Origin: Variovorax paradoxus
Lineage (GTDB): Bacteria > Pseudomonadota > Gammaproteobacteria > Burkholderiales > Burkholderiaceae_C
Direction of reading: 5' to 3'
Assembly (NCBI GenBank): GCA_016806145.1
Contig: CP063166.1
Coordinates: 4,526,001 to 4,590,000 of the forward strand
DNA length: 64,000 bases
Part shown: piece by piece, positions 7,379-16,039 of the stretch
Numbering within the stretch: the stretch's first letter is position 1
How the letters are laid out: each line of letters starts with the position of its first letter
The notes under the pieces: model-generated
Database searches by the model: none
What the model saw: only the letters and a program-made list of their open reading frames with translations
Told to the model about the DNA's origin: nothing
Translations under genes and position numbers: made by a program

Positions 7379-8293
7379 ATGACGACCTCGATGGAAGACC
7401 GCTTCCGGGGCGCCCTGCTCGGCCTGGCTTGCGGCGACGCCGTCGGCACGCGCGTGGAGTTCAGCCCGCGCGGCAGCTTCGTGCCCGTCACCGGCATGCA
7501 GGGCGGCGGGCCCTTCGGCCTCGCGCCCGGCGAATGGACCGACGACACCTCGATGGCACTGTGCCTCGCGGCCAGCCTGATCCATTGCCGCGGCTTCGAT
7601 GCCGTCGACCAGATGAACCGCTACTGCAACTGGCGCAGCGTGGGCTACATGAGCAGCAACGGGCGCTGCTTCGACATCGGCATCACGGTGTCGAACGCGC
7701 TGTCACGCTACCTGGCGAACGGCGATCCCTTCGCGGGCGATCCCGATCCGCGCACGGCCGGCAACGGCGCGCTGATGCGGCTCGCGCCGGTCGCGATGTT
7801 CGGCGTGGCCGATACGCCCGCGCTGCTGCGGCATGCCGCCGACAGCACGCGCACCACGCACGGCGCGGCCGAGGCCATCGCCTGCTCGCGCCTGTTCGCG
7901 CTGCAGCTGCAGGCCGCGCTGCGCGGCGAGGACAAGGCGTCGATCCTCGCGCCGCGCGACATCGGCGAAGCACCGAGCCCCGGCGTGGCCGCGCTCGCTG
8001 CCGGCCGCTGGCGCGACAAGCCGCGCGACGCGATCAAGGGCTCGGGCTATTGCGTGGAATCGCTCGAGGCGGCGCTGTGGTGCTTCGCGCAGGCCGACTC
8101 CTTCGAGGAGGCGATCCTCGCGGCCGCCAACCTCGGCGACGACGCCGACACCACGGCCGCGATCTGCGGCCAGCTCGCGGGCGCCTTCCATGGCGTGGCG
8201 GGCATTCCGGCGCCGTGGCTGGCCACGCTCACGATGCGCGACGAGATCGACGCGATGGCGCGCGGTCTGTTCGCGCTCGCCCATCCGGCCTGA
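7379..8293 (+). CDS. ADP-ribosylglycohydrolase family protein (DraG-like)
   Basis: A 304-residue all-helical protein. It carries the paired metal-binding motifs of the family: GDAVGTRVEF (about 19-28), WTDDTSMAL (D55, D56) and NLGDDADTTAAICGQLAGA (D254, D255, D257), which hold two Mg2+ ions. DraG/ARH enzymes remove ADP-ribose from modified proteins or small molecules. As the third gene behind the twin operators, with a PARG-like and a NADAR protein, it completes a set of three unrelated ADP-ribose hydrolase folds. No ADP-ribosyltransferase or nitrogenase gene is nearby, so a nitrogen-fixation role is unlikely. Start is ATG 7379, four bases after the NADAR stop. Confidence 0.9.
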   Translation: MTTSMEDRFRGALLGLACGDAVGTRVEFSPRGSFVPVTGMQGGGPFGLAPGEWTDDTSMALCLAASLIHCRGFDAVDQMNRYCNWRSVGYMSSNGRCFDIGITVSNALSRYLANGDPFAGDPDPRTAGNGALMRLAPVAMFGVADTPALLRHAADSTRTTHGAAEAIACSRLFALQLQAALRGEDKASILAPRDIGEAPSPGVAALAAGRWRDKPRDAIKGSGYCVESLEAALWCFAQADSFEEAILAAANLGDDADTTAAICGQLAGAFHGVAGIPAPWLATLTMRDEIDAMARGLFALAHPA

Positions 8294-8301
8294 TCCTCTC
8301 G

Positions 8302-8778
8302 CTACTGCGCGTACGACAGCGGCAGCGCGGTCGTGAACTTGATCTCCTCCATCGCGAAGCTGGAGCTGACGTCGAACAGCTCGGTGTCGGCGATCAGCCG
8401 CTTGTAGACCTTGTCGTAGGCCGCGATGTCGGGCACCACCACGCGCAGCAGGTAGTCGATCTCGCCGCTCATGCGATAGAACTCGACGATCTCGGGGATC
8501 ACGTCGACCACGGCCTTGAAGCGATCGAACCAGGCCTGCGTGTGGGTGCTGGTGCGCACAGCGACGAACACCGTCACGCCCACGTTGACCTTCTGCGGAT
8601 CGACCAGCATCACGTTGCGCGTGATCACGCCGGCTTCCTTGAGCCGCTGGATGCGGCGCCAGCACGGCGTCTGCGACAGGCCGACCTCGCTCGCGAGCTC
8701 GGCGATCTGGCGCCCGGCATCGAGCTGCAGCAGCTCGAGAATCTTCCTGTCTATGGCGTCGAGTTTTATTTTTGCCAT
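8302..8778 (-). CDS. Lrp/AsnC-family transcriptional regulator
   Basis: A 158-residue protein: N-terminal helix-turn-helix (about 5-60; LDAIDRKILELLQLDAGRQI, then LSQTPCWRRIQRLKEAGVI) and a C-terminal RAM ligand-binding domain (about 70-150; VFVAVRTSTHTQAWFDRFK and MSGEIDYLLRVVVPDI). Lrp/AsnC proteins usually sense an amino acid. The gene diverges from the three-domain cysteine desulfurase fusion at 8865, so cysteine or a related thiol is a plausible effector, by analogy with DecR-type Lrp proteins that control cysteine breakdown. It is convergent with the DraG-like gene, nine bases away. Confidence 0.93.
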   Translation of the reverse strand: MAKIKLDAIDRKILELLQLDAGRQIAELASEVGLSQTPCWRRIQRLKEAGVITRNVMLVDPQKVNVGVTVFVAVRTSTHTQAWFDRFKAVVDVIPEIVEFYRMSGEIDYLLRVVVPDIAAYDKVYKRLIADTELFDVSSSFAMEEIKFTTALPLSYAQ

Positions 8779-8864
8779 GAAAAATAGAATCTGATTCTCA
8801 AAATTCAGGGAAATCGAGTCTACAACGCAAGCTTTTTCCTGTCGCGGCTTCGCAGAATCGAGGC
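8779..8864. promoter_or_regulatory. Divergent promoter region between Lrp regulator and sulfur fusion gene
   Basis: This AT-rich gap holds a palindrome GAATC-T-GATTC at 8787-8797, close to the Lrp start, and a -10-like CAGAAT at 8853-8858 only six bases before the ATG at 8865, which suggests a leaderless or nearly leaderless transcript. The palindrome is a candidate Lrp site; Lrp proteins bind loose AT-rich sequences, so this is only suggestive. Confidence 0.5.
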
Positions 8865-11135
8865 ATGGATATCTACCTCGACGCCAACGCCACCACCCCC
8901 GTTCTGCCCCAGGCCCGCGAGGCCGCGCTGGCCGCCATGGCCGGCGATTTCGGCAACCCCAGCAGCATCCACAACACCGGCCTCAAGGCCCGGGCGCTGA
9001 TGGACGCGGTGCGCGAGCGCGCGCGCCGCGCGATCGGCGCGCCGACGGGGCGGCTCTTGTTCCTCAGCGGCGCGACCGAGGGCATCCAGACCGCCGTGCT
9101 GTCGGCCCTGAACGCGCTGCGCGCGCGGCGCCGGGCCGGCGAGAGCGTGCCCGAGCTGCTGCTCTACGGCGCCACCGAGCACAAGGCCGTGCCCGAGGCG
9201 CTGCGCCACTGGAACGCGCTGCTGGGCCTCGACCTCGAGGTGCTGGCGATTCCGGTGGGCCGCAACGGCCGCCACGACCTCGACTGGCTGCGCGCGCACG
9301 CACCGCGCGCCGGCATGGTCTGCACCATGGCCGCCAACAACGAGACCGGCGTGGTCAGCGACCTCGACGGCATCGCGGCCGCGCTGGTCTGCAGCCCGGC
9401 GCTGTGGATGGTCGACAGCGTGCAGGCGCTCGGCAAGCTGCCGCTGCGCCTGGGCGAGCGGCCCATCGACTACGCGCCCTTCTCGGGCCACAAGCTCTAT
9501 GCGCCCAAGGGCATCGGCCTGCTCTACGTGCGCGAGGGCGCGCCGTTCACGCCGCTGATGGCCGGCGGCGGCCAGGAGGATTCGCTGCGCTCGGGCACCG
9601 AGAACATGTCGGGCATCGCCGCGCTCGGCGCGGTGCTGGCGGCGCTGGAGGAAGGCTTCACCTTCCGCCGCGCCGACGCGCTCGCGGCCTGCCGCGACCG
9701 CCTGGCGGCCGCGCTGGCCGAGGCCTTCCCGGGCCTGGTCTTCAACGCGCCGAGCGCGCTCAGCCTGCCGACCACGCTGAACTTCTCGGTGCCGGGCCTG
9801 AGCTCCAAGCTGCTGCTGGACCTGTTCGACGCGGCCGACATGCGCGTGAGCGGCGGCTCGGCCTGCGGCGCCGCCAAGGCGCGGCCCAGCTACGTGCTCG
9901 AGGCGATGGGGCTGCCCGCCTGGCAGACCGCGTCGGCGGTGCGGCTGTCCTTCGGCCCGGCCAGCGACGACGCCTTCATCGACGAGGCCTGCGCGCGCAT
10001 CCGCGCCTGCGGCGAGTCGCTGCGCCGGAGCTGCCTGGGCCCGGTGCCGCAGAACGAGGCGCAGCCACCCGAGCGCCTCACCCGCTTCGTGGTCGACGGC
10101 GCCTGCTGCTACCTGCTGGCCGATGCCGAGAGCCGGCGCTGCGTGGTCATCGATCCGCTGCCCGAACTGAATGCGCAACTGACCCAGTGGCTGGGCTGCC
10201 ATGGCTACACGCTGGCGGCCGTGCTCGACACCCACAGCCACGGCGACCATGCCTCCTCAGGGCCCGAACTGCGCGCCGCCGTGCCGGCGCGGCAGCTGGA
10301 GCCGGGCGCGGTGGATGCGCTCGGCTGGCCCGAGGGCGCGACCCAGATCGCGCTCGGTGCCCTGCGCCTCACGCGGCTGGCCGTGCCGGGCCACACCGCC
10401 GACTCCACCGTGTATTTGCTGCGCGATGCCAAGGGGCTGCGCCTGGCCTTCGTCGGCGACACCGTGATGCCCGGCGCGCTGGGCCGCGGCGATTTCGCGC
10501 AGAGCCGGCCGCTGGCCTTCGGCCCGTCGCTGCTGAAGCTGCAGCGCGCCCTCAAGCCCGACACGCTGCTGCTGCCGGGCCACGACTACGACGACCGCTT
10601 CGCGAGCACACTGGCCACCGAGCGCATGGCCCAGCCGCTGCTCGACGACGTGCTCGACGGCCGCCTCGACGCGCAGGGCTTCGCGAGCGCGAAGGCGGCG
10701 CTCGAGCGCGACCTCGGGCTCACCGAATACCGGACCATGGCCTGCGGCGCGCGGGTCGACCGCTGCGCCGGCAGCGGCACGCCCGAGCTGTCGCCCGAGG
10801 CCTCTGCCGCGCTGCTGCGCCAGCACCCGGGCCTGCTGCTGGTCGACGTGCGCGAGCCCTACGAGCAACGGCTCGGCCAGCCCGGCGTGCTCGACGCCGC
10901 GCGGCGCGAGGCCGTGCCGCTCTCGCGGCTGCTCAACGCCCTGCCCGACTGGCTCGCGCTGCCGGGCGAGACGCCGATCCTGTTCTTCTGCCGCAGCGGC
11001 AACCGCAGCGCGCAGGCGGCACGCGCGCTGCGCCGCCTCGGCCATGCGCAGGCCTGGAGCCTCGCGGGCGGTCTCGCGCTGTGGCCGCGCCATGCCGCGG
11101 ACGAAGCGGGCACCTTGCACGAAGCGGTGCACTGA
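8865..11135 (+). CDS. Three-domain fusion: cysteine desulfurase-like PLP enzyme + ETHE1-like sulfur dioxygenase + rhodanese
   Basis: A 756-residue protein of three enzyme modules. Residues 1-385 are a class V aminotransferase of NifS/IscS type with the PLP lysine (K210 in SGHKLYAPKGIG) and the catalytic cysteine (C334 in RVSGGSACGAAKARPSYVL). Residues about 400-625 are a metallo-beta-lactamase fold like persulfide dioxygenase ETHE1, with THSHGDH (H457, H459, D461, H462), PGHTADS, GDTVMPG and LLPGHDYDD. Residues about 645-750 are a rhodanese with the loop CRSGNRS (C709). All key residues are present. A route cysteine to persulfide to sulfite to thiosulfate within one chain is inferred. The Lrp-type gene upstream is the likely regulator. 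Confidence 0.9.
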   Translation: MDIYLDANATTPVLPQAREAALAAMAGDFGNPSSIHNTGLKARALMDAVRERARRAIGAPTGRLLFLSGATEGIQTAVLSALNALRARRRAGESVPELLLYGATEHKAVPEALRHWNALLGLDLEVLAIPVGRNGRHDLDWLRAHAPRAGMVCTMAANNETGVVSDLDGIAAALVCSPALWMVDSVQALGKLPLRLGERPIDYAPFSGHKLYAPKGIGLLYVREGAPFTPLMAGGGQEDSLRSGTENMSGIAALGAVLAALEEGFTFRRADALAACRDRLAAALAEAFPGLVFNAPSALSLPTTLNFSVPGLSSKLLLDLFDAADMRVSGGSACGAAKARPSYVLEAMGLPAWQTASAVRLSFGPASDDAFIDEACARIRACGESLRRSCLGPVPQNEAQPPERLTRFVVDGACCYLLADAESRRCVVIDPLPELNAQLTQWLGCHGYTLAAVLDTHSHGDHASSGPELRAAVPARQLEPGAVDALGWPEGATQIALGALRLTRLAVPGHTADSTVYLLRDAKGLRLAFVGDTVMPGALGRGDFAQSRPLAFGPSLLKLQRALKPDTLLLPGHDYDDRFASTLATERMAQPLLDDVLDGRLDAQGFASAKAALERDLGLTEYRTMACGARVDRCAGSGTPELSPEASAALLRQHPGLLLVDVREPYEQRLGQPGVLDAARREAVPLSRLLNALPDWLALPGETPILFFCRSGNRSAQAARALRRLGHAQAWSLAGGLALWPRHAADEAGTLHEAVH

Positions 11136-11211
11136 TGCGCACGCGGCCCGGGAACCTTCGCCGCGCGCCCGAACCGCACTGACGCCAACAACGATGTCAG
11201 GGACCGTCTCG

Positions 11212-11766
11212 ATGAACCTCCGCCGCCGCCTTCTGCTCTCCACCTGCGCCTGGGGCGCCACCGCCACCCTGGCCCATGCCCAGGTCCGGCGCGACGACGT
11301 CGCGGGCCGCTTCAAGAAGATCGAGGGCTTCGACTTCGACAAGCTGCCGTTCCAGGACGCGATCACGCTGGTCCATGGCAACGGCAAGCGCCGCATCGCG
11401 GTGTTCTCCGATCCGCGCTGCGGCCACTGCCAGCGCGTCGACAAGGACCTGAAGGCGATCGGCAACGTCACGGTCCATGTCTTCCTCTATCCGGTGCTCG
11501 GCGAGGAATCGGTGGCCAAGGCGCGCAACATCCTGTGCAGTGCCCGACCGGCCATGAACTGGGAGCAATGGATCGAGAAGGGCATCGACCCCGGCGCGCC
11601 CGCGGGCCGCTGCGATGCGTCGGCGCTGCAGCGCAACGCAGCGCTCGGCAAGCGCTACGACGTGAGCGGCACGCCCACGCTGATCTTCGGCGACGGCACG
11701 CGCGTGCCGGGCGCGATACGGGCGGCGTGGATCGAGCAGCTGCTCGACGCCGCCGAGCGTCGCTAA
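11212..11766 (+). CDS. DsbC-family thiol:disulfide isomerase-like protein, short form
   Basis: A 184-residue protein with a cleavable signal peptide (RRRLLLSTCAWGATATLAHA, about 4-23), so it acts in the periplasm. The thioredoxin-fold active site reads DPRCGHCQR (C70, C73) and the cis-proline loop SGTPTLIFGDG is near 155. Canonical DsbC is about 230 residues with an N-terminal dimerisation domain; here only about 25 residues separate the signal peptide from the fold, so dimerisation by the usual route is doubtful. ATG 11212 is preferred over 11194 because AGGGA lies at a suitable distance. It follows the sulfur fusion gene by 76 bp. Its stop overlaps the convergent serine hydrolase stop. Confidence 0.85.
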   Translation: MNLRRRLLLSTCAWGATATLAHAQVRRDDVAGRFKKIEGFDFDKLPFQDAITLVHGNGKRRIAVFSDPRCGHCQRVDKDLKAIGNVTVHVFLYPVLGEESVAKARNILCSARPAMNWEQWIEKGIDPGAPAGRCDASALQRNAALGKRYDVSGTPTLIFGDGTRVPGAIRAAWIEQLLDAAERR

Positions 11767-13205
11767 TCCACCAGCGCGCTTTCGCGCACCCTGCGCCCGA
11801 CCACCTGCGCGCCGCCCTGCGACAGCGTCACGCCCACCACCTGCCCGCCCTCGCGCTGGAACACGATCTGCGCGCCGATCTCGCCGACCGTGAAGCGGTC
11901 GGTGCCGATCGGCTTGAGCGGGTTGTAGCCACGGCCGCTCTCGCGCACCAGCAGGCGGCCGCCGCGCACGGTGAAGTCGAGCGACTTGGATTTCGTGACG
12001 CGGTACTCGCCGCGGTACTCGGCCAGCTTGTCGGCATCGACCGGCACCTCGACCGTGGGCGCGGGATAGCGGCTCTTGCCGATCGCCAGCATCACGCGCT
12101 GCAGCGGCGCGCGCGTGTTGCTGCTCAAGAGGATCATGGCCTCGCCGGTGTCGGGCGCGAGCAGCCACAGGGTGCGGTAGCCCTCGGTGACGCCCGCGTG
12201 GTAGTAGGTGCGACGGCCGCCCTCGGCGCCGCGCACCATCACCGCATAGCCGATCTCGGCGCCCTCGTAGCTGGCCAGCGGCGTGAGCAGCCGCACCGCG
12301 GCCGGCCCGAACGGACCGCTGGCCCCGGCGAGGATGGCGCGGCTGAAGACCATCATGTCGGCCGCGGTCGAACGCAGCGCGGCGATCGGCGCATAGGCCT
12401 TCATGTCGAGCAGCGACTGGCGCCGGTCGCCCGCGAAGGCCGGCGCCATGCGCGAGGCCTTGTCGCCGAGCAGGATCACGGTGTCGTTCATGCCCAGCGG
12501 CTCGGTGATGCGCGCGCGCACCAGCTCGCTCCAGGTGGTGTGGTAGCGGTCGGCCACCAGCAGGCCGACCAGCGCCATGCCGTAGTTGCTGTACGCGCCC
12601 GCGCACGGCGGTGCGGCGCCCAGCAGCTTGATGCGCGGCAGCGCGTCGTAGAGCTCCTGGCGCTCGAAGGCGCGCATCTGAGAGGCCAGCGCCGGGCCGC
12701 CGGTCACGCCGTCGGCCATCACCGGCATGCAGCCGGTGTGGGTCACCAGCTGCCGCAGCGTGACCGAGGCCACCGCCGGCGACAGCGGCGCCTTGATCTT
12801 GCCGGCCATCAGCTGGCCCAGGTTGTCGTCGAGCTTGAGGTCGCCGCGCTCCACTGCCTGCGCGAGCAGCAGACCCGTGAAGACCTTGGTGACCGAGCCG
12901 ATCTCGAACATCGGCTGTTCGGCGCTCTCGGAAGACAGCGCGCGCGGCGGCGTCGGCGGCTCGGGGTTGTAGGCCGCGCCGTAGCTGGCCTTGCCGCCGC
13001 GCAGCAGGCCCACCACCACGGTGCCGCGCTCGGTGTCGAGCGCGGTGCGTGCGATCAGGGCCGGGTCGCTCGCGAGCGAGAGCGCGGCGCCGGGCGGCGA
13101 CTGCGCGTTGGCGGGGCCGGCCAGCAGCAGCGCCAGCGCCGAGGCCATGGACAGCAGCGCCAGGCGCCGGAGCGAGGCATGGGGGCCGCGGGAGAGAAGC
13201 CGCAT
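11763..13205 (-). CDS. Periplasmic serine hydrolase, beta-lactamase class C / penicillin-binding-protein-like
   Basis: A 480-residue protein with a signal peptide (about 1-34). The class C/esterase motifs are visible: SVTK (S104, K107) in EIGSVTKVFTG, YSN (Y205, N207) in GAYSNYGMAL, and HAG (H336-G338) in YYHAGVTEG. A C-terminal domain of about 100 residues follows the catalytic domain, as in Pab87/EstB-like members. The family includes D-aminopeptidases, esterases and some beta-lactamases; the substrate cannot be told. The start at 13205 has GAGGAA upstream. The gene diverges from the FtsX permease, 64 bp apart. Confidence 0.9.
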   Translation of the reverse strand: MRLLSRGPHASLRRLALLSMASALALLLAGPANAQSPPGAALSLASDPALIARTALDTERGTVVVGLLRGGKASYGAAYNPEPPTPPRALSSESAEQPMFEIGSVTKVFTGLLLAQAVERGDLKLDDNLGQLMAGKIKAPLSPAVASVTLRQLVTHTGCMPVMADGVTGGPALASQMRAFERQELYDALPRIKLLGAAPPCAGAYSNYGMALVGLLVADRYHTTWSELVRARITEPLGMNDTVILLGDKASRMAPAFAGDRRQSLLDMKAYAPIAALRSTAADMMVFSRAILAGASGPFGPAAVRLLTPLASYEGAEIGYAVMVRGAEGGRRTYYHAGVTEGYRTLWLLAPDTGEAMILLSSNTRAPLQRVMLAIGKSRYPAPTVEVPVDADKLAEYRGEYRVTKSKSLDFTVRGGRLLVRESGRGYNPLKPIGTDRFTVGEIGAQIVFQREGGQVVGVTLSQGGAQVVGRRVRESALVD

Positions 13206-13269
13206 CGTCGATTCCTCGGGCAGGGACAGGTGCCGCATGGTGCCACGGCGCGCGGGCCACAATCGCCCC

Positions 13270-15879
13270 ATGCGTGCATTGCTCACCACCTTCTCCTGGC
13301 AGGAACTGCGCCACCACCCCTGGCGCAACGCGGCGGCGGTGCTGGCCGTGATGCTGGGCGTGGCGCTCGCGTTCTCGGTGCAGCTCATCAACGCCTCGGC
13401 GCTCGACGAGTTCTCGAGCGCGGTGCGCTCGGTCAACGGCCAGCCCGACCTCGAGCTGCGCGCGCCGCAGGGCAGCTTCGACGAGGCGGTGTTCGAGACA
13501 CTGGCGCGCCAGCCGCAGGTGACGCTCGCGAGCCCGGTGCTCGAGTTCCAGGCGCTCGCGCTGGTCGCTCCGACGCTCGGCGGCGAGGAGCGGCAGGTGC
13601 CGCTGCGCGCGATCGGCGTCGACGCGCTCGCGCTGCCCGCGATCGCGCCGGCGCTGATGCCGCAGCCCGATGCGGGCGCCGAACGCTTCGCGCTGTTCGC
13701 GCCGGACCTGGTGTTCCTCAACGCCGCGGCGCGCAGCGCGCTCGGCCTGCCCGCGCAGGCGCCGGCCGGTGCCGAGGAGACCGTGCGGCTGCGCAGCGGC
13801 GCCGACTGGCGGCGGTTGCGCGTGGCCGGCCATGTGGCGGCCGGCGGCGGCGCGATCGCGGTGATGGACATCGCCACCGCGCAGGAACGCTTCGGCCGCC
13901 TCGGCCAGCTCAGTCGCATCGACCTGCGGCTGGCCGCGGGCACCGACCGCGCGGCCTTCATCGCGGCGCTGCAGGCCACGCCCGGCTGGCCCGCCGGCCT
14001 GCAGTTCGCCGAGCCCGGCGACTCGGCCGAGCGCGTCAGCAACCTCTCGCGCGCCTACCGCGTCAACCTCACGGTGCTGGCGCTGGTGGCGCTGTTCACC
14101 GGGGCCTTCCTGGTGTTCTCGGTGCTCGCGCTCAGCGTCGCCAAGCGCGCGCAGCAGTTCGCGCTGCTCGGCGTGCTGGGCCTCACGCCGCGCCAGCGGC
14201 TGCGGCTGGTGCTGGCCGAATCGCTGGTGCTCGGGCTGATCGGCAGCGCGGCCGGGCTCGCGCTCGGCACCGCGCTGGCCGACGTCGCGCTGCGCGTGCT
14301 CGGCGGCGACCTCGGCGGCGGCTACTTCGAAGGCGTGGCACCCACGCTGCACTGGAGCGGCGCCTCGGCCCTGCTCTACGGCGCGCTCGGCGTGGCGGCC
14401 GCGCTGGTGGGCGGCTGGTGGCCGGCGCGCGCGGCGCAGGCGCTGCCCGAGGCGCAGACGCTCAAGGGCCTGGGCGCGCCGCCCGCGCAGGGCCGCAGCC
14501 ACTGGCTGGCGCTGGGCCTGATCGCGCTGGGCGTGGCGCTCGCCAACCTGCCCGCGATCCGCGGCGTGCCGGTGGCGGCCTACCTGTCGGTGGCCTGCCT
14601 GCTGGTCGGCGGCATCACCGCGCTGCCGTGGCTGATCGCGCTGCTCTACGACCGCATCGCGCCGTTGCTGTCGCGCCGCGTGCTGCCGATGCTCGCGATC
14701 GAGCGCGCGCGCCGCATGCGCGGCACCGCGGCGGTGGCGGTCAGCGGCGTGGTCGCGAGCCTGAGCCTCGCGGTCGCGCTCACGGTGATGGTCGCGAGCT
14801 TCCGCGACTCGGTCACGCAGTGGCTCGACATCGTGCTGCCGGCCGACCTCTACGTGCGCGCCACCTCGAGCGGGCGCGGCGGCAACAGCGGCGCCGAGAG
14901 CAGCACCGACACCGCGACCTTCGCGCCCGACTTCGTGCAGGCGCTGTCGCGGCTGCCCGGCGTGGCGCGCAGCGGCACGCTGCGCACGCGCTCGCTGCAG
15001 CTCGACACGGCGCAGCCCGCGGTGACCCTGATCTCGCGCCACCTCGAAGGCGGCGTGGCGCAGGCGCTGCCGCTGGTGGGGCGCGCGCTGCCGGTGCCCG
15101 AAGGGCAGATCGGCATCTACGTGAGCGAGCCGATGGTCGAGCTCTACGGGGCGAAGCCCGGCAGCGTCTTCGCGCCGCTGTCGCACGCGCTGACGCCCGC
15201 CGCCGGCGGCGCGCCCGCCCGCTTCTTCGTCGCCGGCGTGTGGCGCGACTATGCGCGGCAGTTCGGCGCCATCGCGATCGAGGCGCGCGACTTCGAGCGC
15301 CTGACGGGCGAGCGCGACGTCAGCGACATCGCGCTGTGGCTCGCGCCTGGCGCCGTGGAGGGCACGGTGCAGGAAGCGGTGCGCGCGCTGGCCGCGCAAC
15401 GCGCCGGCACCGAGATCGAGATCGCCTCGGTGGGCCAGATCCGCGCGGTCTCGCTGCGCATCTTCGACCGCAGCTTCGCCGTCACCTACTGGCTGCAGGC
15501 GGTGGCGATCGCGATCGGGCTGTTCGGCATCGCCGCGAGCTTCAGCGCGCAGGTGCTCGCGCGGCGCAAGGAGTTCGGCCTGCTCGCGCACCTGGGCTTC
15601 ACGCGTGCGCAGGTGCTCGCGGTGGTGGCCGGCGAAGGCGCCGCCTGGACCGCCATCGGCGCGGTGGCCGGACTGGGCCTGGGCCTCGCGGTGTCGGTGG
15701 TGCTGGTGAAGGTGGTCAATCCGCAGAGCTTCCACTGGACCATGGACCTGCTGCTGCCCTGGGGCCGCCTGCTCGCGCTGTGCGCGGCCGTGGTGGCCGC
15801 GGGCACCGTCACGGCGTGGATGGCGGGGCGGGCCGCTGCCGGCAGGGATGCGGTGCTGGCGGTGAAGGAAGACTGGTAG
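13270..15879 (+). CDS. FtsX-type ABC transporter permease (AttF/AttG-like)
   Basis: An 869-residue inner-membrane protein. A first membrane helix (about 18-40, AAAVLAVMLGVALAFSVQLI) precedes a large periplasmic domain, then groups of membrane helices near 270-400, 420-500 and 740-860, the arrangement of two fused FtsX halves as in LolC/MacB-like permeases. Such permeases work with a LolD-type ATPase to move lipids, lipoproteins or toxins, or to drive periplasmic partners. No ATPase gene is adjacent. An AttH-like lipocalin gene, a usual neighbour of this permease type, lies at 20605. The ATG at 13270 follows a CACAAT hexamer by six bases, with no Shine-Dalgarno, suggesting a leaderless start. 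Confidence 0.88.
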   Translation: MRALLTTFSWQELRHHPWRNAAAVLAVMLGVALAFSVQLINASALDEFSSAVRSVNGQPDLELRAPQGSFDEAVFETLARQPQVTLASPVLEFQALALVAPTLGGEERQVPLRAIGVDALALPAIAPALMPQPDAGAERFALFAPDLVFLNAAARSALGLPAQAPAGAEETVRLRSGADWRRLRVAGHVAAGGGAIAVMDIATAQERFGRLGQLSRIDLRLAAGTDRAAFIAALQATPGWPAGLQFAEPGDSAERVSNLSRAYRVNLTVLALVALFTGAFLVFSVLALSVAKRAQQFALLGVLGLTPRQRLRLVLAESLVLGLIGSAAGLALGTALADVALRVLGGDLGGGYFEGVAPTLHWSGASALLYGALGVAAALVGGWWPARAAQALPEAQTLKGLGAPPAQGRSHWLALGLIALGVALANLPAIRGVPVAAYLSVACLLVGGITALPWLIALLYDRIAPLLSRRVLPMLAIERARRMRGTAAVAVSGVVASLSLAVALTVMVASFRDSVTQWLDIVLPADLYVRATSSGRGGNSGAESSTDTATFAPDFVQALSRLPGVARSGTLRTRSLQLDTAQPAVTLISRHLEGGVAQALPLVGRALPVPEGQIGIYVSEPMVELYGAKPGSVFAPLSHALTPAAGGAPARFFVAGVWRDYARQFGAIAIEARDFERLTGERDVSDIALWLAPGAVEGTVQEAVRALAAQRAGTEIEIASVGQIRAVSLRIFDRSFAVTYWLQAVAIAIGLFGIAASFSAQVLARRKEFGLLAHLGFTRAQVLAVVAGEGAAWTAIGAVAGLGLGLAVSVVLVKVVNPQSFHWTMDLLLPWGRLLALCAAVVAAGTVTAWMAGRAAAGRDAVLAVKEDW

Positions 15880-15897
15880 GCGCCGCTTCGCGCGAGC

Positions 15898-15947
15898 AAA
15901 AAAAAAGCAGGCACGCGACCCGCGGAGGTCCGCGGTCCCGTGCCTGC
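15898..15947 (-). terminator. Rho-independent terminator of the lipoprotein gene
   Basis: On the minus strand a strong stem (outer arms GCAGGCACG and CGTGCCTGC, inner arms CCGCGGA and TCCGCGG; 15907-15947) is followed by nine T residues (15898-15906). It sits downstream of the minus-strand gene ending at 16040 and between convergent genes, so it may stop transcription from both sides. Confidence 0.85.
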
Positions 15948-16039
15948 CGGCGCTTTGTTCATGCGCCTTTTCCCCCTGCTCTCTTTTCTCGTTCTTCGGC
16001 TGAAGACGATCGGTGTTCGCCGGTCGTCGTTCCTGCCGC

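Noticed and set aside
7379..8293. DraG role in nitrogenase regulation
   Set aside because: No nif or draT genes are present; the neighbours are ADP-ribose metabolism genes.
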